Shown here: positions 50,254 to 57,954 of the stretch, in pieces
How the letters are laid out: the number at the start of each line of letters is the position of its first letter
Numbering within the stretch: the stretch's first letter is position 1
NCBI GenBank assembly: GCA_017642965.1
Contig: JAEPOJ010000003.1
Span: 62,001-126,000 of the forward strand
Direction: 5' to 3'
From: Phycisphaerales bacterium
GTDB lineage: Bacteria; Planctomycetota; Phycisphaerae; Phycisphaerales; UBA1924
DNA: 64,000 nt
Program-made: the position numbers and the translations under genes
Notes under the pieces: generated by a model
Seen by the model: only the letters and a program-made list of their open reading frames with translations
What the model was told of the DNA's origin: nothing
Databases searched by the model: none

Positions 50254-51930
50254 ATGAGCGAGCCTGATCCAACATTGCGTACCCTGACCCAGGAGTTCCT
50301 GTCCCAAGAGGAGCAGATCAAGCAAGGCGGGGGCCCCAAGGCCATCGAACGCCAGCACGCCAAGAGCCGCCTGACGGCACGGGAGCGGATCGAGAAGCTC
50401 ATCGACGACGGTTCCCATTTTCAGGAACTGGGGCTGTGGGCCGCGTACGGGATGTACGCAGAAGCGGGCGGCGCCCCGGGCGCGGGCGTGGTGGTTGGCA
50501 TCGGGTCAGTCCACGGCAAGAAGCACATGATCATCGCCAACGACGCGACCGTAAAGGCAGGCGCCTTTTTCCCGATGACCTGCAAGAAAATCATCCGCGC
50601 CCAGACCATGGCCCATATGGCCCGCCTTCCGCTGCTCTACCTTGTGGATTCTGCGGGCGTTTATTTGCCCATGCAGGAGGATGTGTTCCCTGATACCGAC
50701 GACTTCGGGCGGATCTTCCGCAACAACGCCCAGATCAGCGCCGATGGCATCCCGCAGATCGCCGCGATTATGGGCTTCTGCGTCGCTGGGGGCGGGTACC
50801 TGCCGGTCATGTGCGACACGCTGCTGATGACCGAGGGATCCGGGCTCTACCTCGCGGGGCAGGCACTCGTGAAAGCCGCGATCGGGCAGGATGTCTCGGA
50901 TGAAGAGCTCGGCGGCGCGGAGATGCACGCCTCGATCTCCGGCACCATCGACTTCAAGGAGCCTAGCGACGACGCATGCATTCAGCGTCTGCGATCGCTC
51001 GTCGCGAAGTACCCCGACGCGAACTTCGAAGAGATCACCGAGACCCATATCCAAGCGTTCCGCGACGGCAACGACATCTACGACATCTTTACGGATAAGC
51101 CGGGCCAGCAGTACGATGTCAAAGAGATCATCGCATGCATCGTGGACTCGCGTGCGACGCCCAACGATGAGGGCCACAAGTCGCTTGAGCCGGACTTTGA
51201 CGAATACAAGGCGACGTACGGTGAATCGGTCGTGTGCGGCTATGCCAAGATCGGCGGTATGGCGGTGGGCATCGTGGCGAACCAGGGCAAGCTCACCCAG
51301 CGCCAGATGCCTGGGGGCAAGGCCGGTCCAAGCAAGGCGACGGCCATGCCACGAGTGATCTACGACGACAGCGCGGATAAATCCGCCCGATTCATCATGG
51401 ACTGCAACCAACGCAAGGTCCCGATCGTGTTCCTACACGACACGACGGGGTTCATGGTCGGCCGTGACAGCGAGCAGGGCGGGATCATCCGCAGCGGGGC
51501 CAAAATGGTCAACGCGATGTCCAACTGCGTGGTGCCGAAGCTCGTCGTCATCATGGGCGGTTCATTCGGCGCGGGTAACTACGCGATGTGCGGGCGAGCA
51601 TTCGATCAGTTCGTCGCGATGGCGTGGCCCGGCAGCAAGTGCGCCGTCATGGGCGCGGGCTCCGCGACTGGGACACTGGCCATGATCGAAGAACGCTCCC
51701 GTGCACGCAAGGGCGAGGAGATCGATGCCGAGACCCACAAGGCGATCCTGGATGCCGTGCGAGACTCGTACAACGAACAGCAGGACATTCGCCACGGCGC
51801 AGCACGCGGCTGGGTTGATCGGATCATCGAACCCCATAAGACACGGGAAGAACTCATCGATGCACTCCGGGCCGCCAATCAGGGATGGGACTATTCCGTA
51901 GAGTTCAAGACCGGCGTGCTGCAGGTCTGA
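50254..51930 (+). CDS. Acyl-CoA carboxylase beta (carboxyltransferase) subunit, methylcrotonyl-type candidate
   Basis: The 558-residue protein has both carboxyltransferase halves: LYLVDSAGVYLPMQEDVFPD, with GGGYLPVMCD, then GGSFGAGNYAMCGRAF. These last motifs fit 3-methylcrotonyl-CoA carboxylase beta (LiuB/MccB) better than propionyl-CoA carboxylase. It would transfer carboxyl from carboxybiotin to the acyl-CoA. No biotin carboxylase/BCCP alpha subunit lies in the window, so it must be supplied from elsewhere. It heads the acyl-CoA catabolic group that also includes HMG-CoA lyase. The ATG at 50254 is preferred over an upstream frame. Confidence 0.88.
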   Translation: MSEPDPTLRTLTQEFLSQEEQIKQGGGPKAIERQHAKSRLTARERIEKLIDDGSHFQELGLWAAYGMYAEAGGAPGAGVVVGIGSVHGKKHMIIANDATVKAGAFFPMTCKKIIRAQTMAHMARLPLLYLVDSAGVYLPMQEDVFPDTDDFGRIFRNNAQISADGIPQIAAIMGFCVAGGGYLPVMCDTLLMTEGSGLYLAGQALVKAAIGQDVSDEELGGAEMHASISGTIDFKEPSDDACIQRLRSLVAKYPDANFEEITETHIQAFRDGNDIYDIFTDKPGQQYDVKEIIACIVDSRATPNDEGHKSLEPDFDEYKATYGESVVCGYAKIGGMAVGIVANQGKLTQRQMPGGKAGPSKATAMPRVIYDDSADKSARFIMDCNQRKVPIVFLHDTTGFMVGRDSEQGGIIRSGAKMVNAMSNCVVPKLVVIMGGSFGAGNYAMCGRAFDQFVAMAWPGSKCAVMGAGSATGTLAMIEERSRARKGEEIDAETHKAILDAVRDSYNEQQDIRHGAARGWVDRIIEPHKTREELIDALRAANQGWDYSVEFKTGVLQV

Positions 51931-51972
51931 CCAGCAGTATTCTTCCGACACCCCTCGATACTGAGGTTGTAC

Positions 51973-54012
51973 ATGCGATACCGAGTACTACATTCTCTCA
52001 CCTGCTCCATATTTTTGAGCTGCGCTGGTCATGCGACCGCGCAGGATGCCGACACGCCCGACGCGCAAGCCAGCGAGCAGCAGGCTCAGGATGCAGTCGC
52101 GCCTCCCGAGCCCCAACTCTTCGAGTTTGAGACCGCCGGCTTTGATTTCAGTCTTGAGGTGCCATTCGAGCCGGTGATCCGGGAATCGACCAATGCATCA
52201 ATTTATGCTGTCACGATTCAGCGACGTGCTTCCGATGGCCTCGCCTGGGGAACCGATGGGAAGATGGCATTCGTGCGCCTCACGCAGACCATCGATTCGG
52301 TTGATGCCACGGGTACCGTCGAACAGTTGCTCGGCGCCACGGTCTCCGATGCGTTCCGTGCGATCGAGAACGCTTACGGCGAGGTGACCCAGGAAATCAC
52401 GACAGACTGCACGCTTGAGATCCTCGGTGAGGAACGTCAGGGCAAGCGCATCGATATTGGCTTGCTACCGAGTGGCACACTCGCGTACGTAGAGTGTTAC
52501 GCGCTCGAACTGGAAGATGGGACCGGGGTTGGGATCACACTCAAAATCCATGATCCGGCCGGCGACGACATCCCCAACGACCTCATCATTGCGGACGACC
52601 TTCTCCTCAACCTCAGCGTGAACCCGCTCGATCCAGAGACCCCCTACTTTTATTCTCTGGGCGGCTATCCCATCTCTATCCCTGTGCGCTCGAGCATCCG
52701 CGAGGCCCAGAAGATCAACAAGTTCGTGACCGGCGCCACAATCGCCTACGAGTACGGCTCGCTGCGCCTGCAGGTAATCGAGATCCCGCCCGAGGTGAAC
52801 GCGCAGCGTGCGGCGGACTTTCAGATAGAGAGCTTCGATCGCGCACTCGCTGATCAGGAAAGCCGCGGAGAGATCCAGTTACTCTGGTCGGGCGATGTCG
52901 CGATCCCGGGTGGGCAAGATGGCAACACGATCCTTTCCGGACGTGCGTATGAGGTCCGCATGGGGACGCAGGAGTTTGTGAGCACCATGCACGCGGCGAT
53001 CGACGACGGGCGCATCGTTGTTGCGAACTTCTCAGGCGCATTGGAGCATGCTGAGAAGTTCACCGGCTACGCCTCCTCGTTCTTTGATCGACCGCTGGCC
53101 TCCGCCGCGAAGCCCAGGGGCACAGACGCCGCGTACGGCTATGAAGTTCTGATGCCGCATGGGCTTAATACAATCATCGCGCCCGAATCTGCAGAAAGCA
53201 GTGCTTTCGCCTTGACCGCGGATGAGCAGCTCAACTGGTCAGATTTGATCCCAAGCGTTACCGACCGCCATGCTGGGTTTACGCGCGTCGATTTCGAGAT
53301 CGATAGTACCCTGACCCTCGCGGGAGCTCAGGAAGCGCTCCTTCGCAGCATCTTCGATGCGGAATCGGGTGAAGTCTTGGAGCGTGGTTCGCTCGATCTG
53401 GGCCGCGGGGACTCACTCGAGTACCAAGTGGTACTGGTTTCGCCTGAGATTCATGTCAAAAGCTATATGACGAACATCGACGGCGTTGGCGTGCTCATCT
53501 CGACCATCGCCCATCCCAAGTCGCTTGAAGGCCACGATCTGGTGACGCAGTCACTGATCGGTCGGATCAGCAAATCCGATCTTCCCGGCAGCATCGATCT
53601 ACCGTTCGGCAAGCTCAGCTACCCGGTGGATGAGACCCTGCTCTCACGATCGAACCCGAAGGGTGTTCGCGATTCATTCGAACTCCGCATGGACGATGGC
53701 ACGCTGAAGATCCTCGTTCAACCGCTCAGCCCTGACGCTGCGGACGATCCGTTTATTCAGCACCTCCAGCCTGCTTGGGCTGCCTACGCCGGCGACAACT
53801 CGGCCTTGGCGTTCCCCGCGACCACAGCGGATGAGTTGGAGCAGATCGAGTTTGCCGGATCGGCCGCGAGGATCCTTGAGCTGCGGTCGGGTGGCGCGCC
53901 ATACACACGCCTCACCGGCTTCATCTACGAGAACACGTTCATCACAATCATCGCTTCCGGTCGTGACGAGGCGCACGCCGATCGGCTCATGAGCCATATT
54001 GAGACCAAATGA
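51973..54012 (+). CDS. Exported protein of unknown function within the leucine-type catabolic group
   Basis: The 679-residue protein has a signal peptide (about 1-25, HATAQ end) and a large soluble part with alternating beta/alpha character. Several related stretches suggest three repeated beta-rich domains (F-S-L/F-x-x-P-F/I starts near residues 55, 235 and 520). No catalytic motif is recognised. It lies between the carboxyltransferase gene (42-base gap) and a small lipoprotein whose frame touches its stop, so the three are probably co-transcribed. Position in a CoA pathway does not explain an exported protein. ATG at 51973 has GAGGT nearby; TTG at 51967 is less likely. Confidence 0.7.
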   Translation: MRYRVLHSLTCSIFLSCAGHATAQDADTPDAQASEQQAQDAVAPPEPQLFEFETAGFDFSLEVPFEPVIRESTNASIYAVTIQRRASDGLAWGTDGKMAFVRLTQTIDSVDATGTVEQLLGATVSDAFRAIENAYGEVTQEITTDCTLEILGEERQGKRIDIGLLPSGTLAYVECYALELEDGTGVGITLKIHDPAGDDIPNDLIIADDLLLNLSVNPLDPETPYFYSLGGYPISIPVRSSIREAQKINKFVTGATIAYEYGSLRLQVIEIPPEVNAQRAADFQIESFDRALADQESRGEIQLLWSGDVAIPGGQDGNTILSGRAYEVRMGTQEFVSTMHAAIDDGRIVVANFSGALEHAEKFTGYASSFFDRPLASAAKPRGTDAAYGYEVLMPHGLNTIIAPESAESSAFALTADEQLNWSDLIPSVTDRHAGFTRVDFEIDSTLTLAGAQEALLRSIFDAESGEVLERGSLDLGRGDSLEYQVVLVSPEIHVKSYMTNIDGVGVLISTIAHPKSLEGHDLVTQSLIGRISKSDLPGSIDLPFGKLSYPVDETLLSRSNPKGVRDSFELRMDDGTLKILVQPLSPDAADDPFIQHLQPAWAAYAGDNSALAFPATTADELEQIEFAGSAARILELRSGGAPYTRLTGFIYENTFITIIASGRDEAHADRLMSHIETK

Positions 54013-54029
54013 GATTGGAGAGCTCCCGC

Positions 54030-54434
54030 ATGAACCGCAAAGCTTCCATACTGACGACGTTCACGCTCTCCATCGCATGGGTTGCGATGCCGGGGTGCGT
54101 GGTGTGGGATATCAACGATGGGATCCTCGCATCGAACGACAACCTCGGCCGCATTGAGGACGAACTCAACGCGATCGACGAAGGACTGGGGACGACGAAC
54201 GAGAACCTCGGAACGGTCGAAGCACGCCTGACATCGATGGATCAGCAGCTCAAGAGCCTGCAGACCCAGCTCGACGCCACGAATAAGCATCTCGAGTCGC
54301 TTCGCAAGACGATCAACAACATCGACCAGACGATCCCGTTCCTGAGCATCTCAGGCGACGATGAGGAGGAGCAGGAAGCGCTCGAGCATGAGAGCGAGTC
54401 GCCGACGAAGCCCGCGGAGCCAACCAGAGAATGA
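54030..54434 (+). CDS. Small coiled-coil lipoprotein
   Basis: The 134-residue product has a signal with lipobox AMPGCVV (Cys near residue 23), then a helical heptad region (about 40-105) rich in Leu, Asn and Glu, and an acidic C-terminal tail. It resembles short outer-membrane lipoproteins that form trimeric coiled coils, but no family is assigned. ATG at 54030 has GGAG 9 bases upstream; an ATG at 54009 would overlap the previous stop. The stop overlaps the next start by 4 bases (54431-54434), joining it to the HMG-CoA lyase gene. Confidence 0.75.
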   Translation: MNRKASILTTFTLSIAWVAMPGCVVWDINDGILASNDNLGRIEDELNAIDEGLGTTNENLGTVEARLTSMDQQLKSLQTQLDATNKHLESLRKTINNIDQTIPFLSISGDDEEEQEALEHESESPTKPAEPTRE

Positions 54435-55360
54435 ACACGCACGTTCGCATCACGGACGTCGCCCCCCGCGACGGCTTGCAGGCCGAGCAATCGGTCGTCC
54501 CGACGAGTGATAAGGCGACCCTCGTCGGGCTTGTTCAGCAGACCGGCGTCGAAGAGGTTGAGGTATCCAGCTTTGTGAGCCCGAAGTGGATACCACAACT
54601 CGGCGATGCGGCGGAACTCTTCGAGCTCGTCGCGGCGTCGAAGCCCGAGGGCGTGCTCTATTCCGCGCTTGTGCCGAACATGCGCGGGCTCGAAGCCGCG
54701 ATCGCGGTCAACCAGCACGCACGCGAGGAACACGGCATTGAGCGATTGATCGATAAGGTATCGGTGTTTGCAGCCGCGAGCGAAGGTTTCTCGCTCAAAA
54801 ACACCAACGGCACGATCGAGGAAGTCCTGCAACGATTCGAGCCGCTCATCCCGAAAGCACACGAGCACCGGATGATGGTGCGCGGTTACATATCATGTAT
54901 CGTGAAATGCCCCTTCGATGGCGACATCCACCCCGTTGCCGTCGCGGATGTCGCATCCCGGCTGCTTGAGATCGGTGTGGACGAGCTCGACCTCGGTGAC
55001 ACCATCGGTGCCGCCACCCCCGAGACCATCGAGCCGGTCATCATGGAAACCATCGATCGACTCGATGGTCGCGCGACGAACGGATTCGGAGACCCGACAC
55101 TCACGCTCCACCTGCATGACACCTTTGGGCGTGCGAGCGATTGTGTTCGCATGGCGCTCGAGCTGGGTGTGCGGTCCTTCGATTCCTCCGCCGGCGGCTT
55201 GGGCGGGTGCCCCTACGCCTCGACAGAGACCACACGCGCGCCCGGCAACATCGCGACCAGCGTGCTTGTCCACACCATCCGGGAAGAGGGATACACCACC
55301 GGTGTTGACGATGCGGCGCTGCAGAGGGCGGGCGAGTTTGCCGGGGGACTGCTGCCATGA
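54431..55360 (+). CDS. Hydroxymethylglutaryl-CoA lyase
   Basis: The 309-residue protein cleaves 3-hydroxy-3-methylglutaryl-CoA to acetyl-CoA and acetoacetate, the last step of leucine degradation. It shows VAPRDGLQAE with catalytic Arg, EVSSFVSPKWIPQ, the metal-binding DTIGAATPE and HLHDTFG, and the family signature S-A-G-G-L-G-G-C-P-Y-A with catalytic Cys. It overlaps both neighbours by 4 bases, consistent with translational coupling. Assignment to mitochondrial-type HMGCL/LiuE is firm, although isopropylmalate synthase-related lyases share the fold. Confidence 0.93.
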   Translation: MNTHVRITDVAPRDGLQAEQSVVPTSDKATLVGLVQQTGVEEVEVSSFVSPKWIPQLGDAAELFELVAASKPEGVLYSALVPNMRGLEAAIAVNQHAREEHGIERLIDKVSVFAAASEGFSLKNTNGTIEEVLQRFEPLIPKAHEHRMMVRGYISCIVKCPFDGDIHPVAVADVASRLLEIGVDELDLGDTIGAATPETIEPVIMETIDRLDGRATNGFGDPTLTLHLHDTFGRASDCVRMALELGVRSFDSSAGGLGGCPYASTETTRAPGNIATSVLVHTIREEGYTTGVDDAALQRAGEFAGGLLP

Positions 55361-56094
55361 TCGAGTTCTCTACCCAAACTGGCGTGAGCGTGATCGAGCT
55401 CGCACGCCCCGACAAACGCAACGCGATGCTGCCAGAAATGCTCGATCAGCTCCATGAAGCGATCAAAGCGAGCCACGATGCGCTCGCGTTGGTCATCCTC
55501 GGCCAGGGGAAAACATTCTGCGCCGGCTTCGATCTCAAGGCATGCGCGGCTGACCCCGGAGGGGAGACCATGCGTGCCCTCCTCACTGGTCTTTCACGGT
55601 GCGTCGGCGCCATGCGAGATCACCCCGCACCGGTCGTGCTCGGAGTCCACGGCGCAGCGGTTGCCGGCGGGTGCGCACTTCTTGGCGGCGCGGACGTTGT
55701 CATCGCGAACCGCACCGCGAAACTCGGGTACCCTGTGGTCAGGATCGGTGTCTCACCTGCGGTCTCCTCGCCATACATGCTGGCCGCGATGCATGAGGGA
55801 GTCGTGCGGGCACGCCTGCTCGATACGGAACTGATCGATGGCTCCCAAGCCCTCAAGCTCGGCATGATTCATGAGCTCTGCGAAGAAACGGGCGATGTGC
55901 GCCACCGCACGCTTGAGATTGCAGAGTCTCTCGCCAGCAAACCGGGCAGCGGCTGCAAAGCAACCAAGCGTTGGCTCAACGAGATCTGCAGCGTGAGTGG
56001 CGAGCGTGCGGGAGCCGGGCTCAACGCCTCGCTTGAACTGACAGGGAACGACGAAGAAAGGGCGCGACTCGCGGCGCTGTGGGGAGCATCATGA
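55357..56094 (+). CDS. Enoyl-CoA hydratase/isomerase family protein, LiuC-like, lacking both usual glutamates
   Basis: The 245-residue crotonase-fold protein has the oxyanion-hole motif FCAGFDLK. At the two positions where classical hydratases have catalytic glutamates it shows AGGCALL (first Glu replaced) and YPVVRIGVSPAV (second Glu replaced). The S-P-A-V-S-S-P-Y context resembles bacterial methylglutaconyl-CoA hydratases (LiuC). With both glutamates missing, it may use a different chemistry or be a non-catalytic partner of the next crotonase. It overlaps HMG-CoA lyase and the next gene by 4 bases each. Confidence 0.82.
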   Translation: MIEFSTQTGVSVIELARPDKRNAMLPEMLDQLHEAIKASHDALALVILGQGKTFCAGFDLKACAADPGGETMRALLTGLSRCVGAMRDHPAPVVLGVHGAAVAGGCALLGGADVVIANRTAKLGYPVVRIGVSPAVSSPYMLAAMHEGVVRARLLDTELIDGSQALKLGMIHELCEETGDVRHRTLEIAESLASKPGSGCKATKRWLNEICSVSGERAGAGLNASLELTGNDEERARLAALWGAS

Positions 56095-56867
56095 CAAACG
56101 AACAGACTGCAAGCAGCGCGGTCCTCCTGAAGCACGATGGCAGCATCGCGACGCTGACCATGAACCGCCCCGACGCACGCAACGCGATGTCCGTCGAGAT
56201 ACTCGATGCGATGCACGACGCCGTAGACGCGGTCAGAGATTCTGATGCCAGCGTGCTCGTCATCACCGGCTCGGGTCGAGCGTTCTGCGCGGGCATGGAC
56301 CTCAAGGCCGTGCTGATCGAGCTCTCCGGCGACCCCGACATGGGCGAGCGCCTGCTGACTCGCCTCGCAGAACTCACACTCAAGATCCGCTCACTACCAC
56401 AGGTCACCGTTGCATCCGTGAACGGTGCGGCGATCGGTGGTGGCTGCGGCCTCACGTGCGTGTGCGATGTCACGATCTCGCACGCCGACGCGAAGCTCGG
56501 TTTTCCCGAAGTAGATCTGGGCATCTGCCCCGCCGTGATCGCGCCATGGGTTGTGAAGAAACTCGGCGCCGGTGTCGCACGCAAGGCCATGCTCATGGGC
56601 GGCGTGATGAGCGGCACGGCTGGCCACGAGATCGGGCTTGTCGATCAGCTTGCACCCAACCGCGATACACTCGACTCACTCACCAGCGACGTCGCCCATC
56701 GTCTCGCAGAAGGCGGACCGAAAGCACTTTCTGCTACGAAGAACCTCCTGAATCAACTTGACGGCTCGCTCGATGAATCGATGGTCATGCGAGGCGCCAA
56801 GCTGTCTGCGCAGGTGCTCGCGACACCCGAGGCACAAGCAGCGCTCGCGGCCCGGATGAAACGCTAA
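56091..56867 (+). CDS. Enoyl-CoA hydratase/isomerase family protein, methylglutaconyl-CoA hydratase (LiuC)-like
   Basis: The 258-residue crotonase has FCAGMDLK in the CoA-binding region. The first catalytic position reads GGGCGL (no Glu) and the second FPEVDLGICPAVIAPW keeps its Glu. The sequence around P-A-V-I-A-P is very close to the LiuC/GnyH group, which hydrates 3-methylglutaconyl-CoA to HMG-CoA. It starts inside the previous gene's stop (ATGA). With HMG-CoA lyase and the carboxyltransferase beta gene it makes the leucine pathway the best reading of this group. Confidence 0.87.
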   Translation: MTNEQTASSAVLLKHDGSIATLTMNRPDARNAMSVEILDAMHDAVDAVRDSDASVLVITGSGRAFCAGMDLKAVLIELSGDPDMGERLLTRLAELTLKIRSLPQVTVASVNGAAIGGGCGLTCVCDVTISHADAKLGFPEVDLGICPAVIAPWVVKKLGAGVARKAMLMGGVMSGTAGHEIGLVDQLAPNRDTLDSLTSDVAHRLAEGGPKALSATKNLLNQLDGSLDESMVMRGAKLSAQVLATPEAQAALAARMKR

Positions 56868-57001
56868 CTCGGCGTCTTGAATCCTGCTCTGACGGGCGTT
56901 GATGCATATGATTTCATTGCACGCAAGCCCTGCGAGTACGCGTGCGTCGGGACGATACGGTTGTTGTCCTCGGCTTCGTGATCGCAAGATACGGATATCG
57001 C

Positions 57002-57892
57002 ATGCCCACCGAACTCCTGCCCGTTGACTATGGCAGTGCCGGGGACGGTACCAAGAAGATTGCCACGCTCACGCTGGTCCAGCCGGGGCGACCTGTCGTT
57101 GTGATTGAGCAATCGCTGCTTGAGCAACTCGACGCAACCCTTGACACGCTGCCGGATGATCTGGACGGGTTCATCCTCGCGTCAGCCGCGGAGCGTGCGT
57201 TTGTCGCCGGAGCCGATCTCAAGGCCATCATGGCCCTGGATGATGCCGAACTCCACACCTACCTCGAGTTCGGGGCACGTGTATTCCAACGTATCGCCGA
57301 TTTCCCGTTCCCGACCGCGGCGGCAATCCATTCGACGACACTCGGCGGAGGTCTAGAACTGGCGATGCACTGCGATGGGCTCATCGGGCTCAATGACGCC
57401 AGCGCCAAGCCCTATCTCATCGGTCTCCCGGAAGCGGGACTCAAGATCTGCCCAGGTTGGGGCGGGACGAACCTGCTGCCGGCACGCATCGATGCTGAGA
57501 CCGCGATCGTGGCAACCGCGAACGGAACCGCGTTCAAATCGGACATTGCAACGAAGCTGGGCATTTTCGACCAAACCTGCGACTCAAGAGAAGAGCTGAT
57601 CCACACTGCCATGATCTGGCTGATTGGTCAGGAGAAATCGGGTCGCTCAGGGCACCCCGCTCGCTGCATCCAGATGATGAACCCTGACGAAATCGAAACG
57701 GCGTTGGATAAGGCGAAGGACGATCTCGTATCGGCCTATCACACCGACGCTGTGCTCGACGCGGTTCAGGCCGGGCTGAGCTCCGGCTGGACTGCCGCGT
57801 TGAAGTGCGAGCGTGACCACCTCGTCCGGCTTCGGAACACTGAACCCGCGAAGGAAGCGATCGAGGCGTTCTTCAGCAAATCGAAGAAGTAA
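57002..57892 (+). CDS. Enoyl-CoA hydratase/isomerase, fatty-acid-type crotonase with both catalytic glutamates
   Basis: The 296-residue protein has the oxyanion segment FVAGADLKAI and both catalytic glutamates, in GGGLELAMHCD and LPEAGLKICPGWGG. It looks closer to FadB-type hydratase domains than to the two upstream crotonases, but no 3-hydroxyacyl-CoA dehydrogenase domain follows. The ATG at 57002 is used because the frame upstream to 56942 lacks a family N-terminus. The acyl-CoA dehydrogenase follows 62 bases later, suggesting a further acyl-CoA oxidation step. Confidence 0.85.
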   Translation: MPTELLPVDYGSAGDGTKKIATLTLVQPGRPVVVIEQSLLEQLDATLDTLPDDLDGFILASAAERAFVAGADLKAIMALDDAELHTYLEFGARVFQRIADFPFPTAAAIHSTTLGGGLELAMHCDGLIGLNDASAKPYLIGLPEAGLKICPGWGGTNLLPARIDAETAIVATANGTAFKSDIATKLGIFDQTCDSREELIHTAMIWLIGQEKSGRSGHPARCIQMMNPDEIETALDKAKDDLVSAYHTDAVLDAVQAGLSSGWTAALKCERDHLVRLRNTEPAKEAIEAFFSKSKK

Positions 57893-57954
57893 ATCACCAC
57901 CGTGTCCGAGGCGAAGCCGCTCCGGACGCGATTGACACCAGAGGAGTCTGAACC

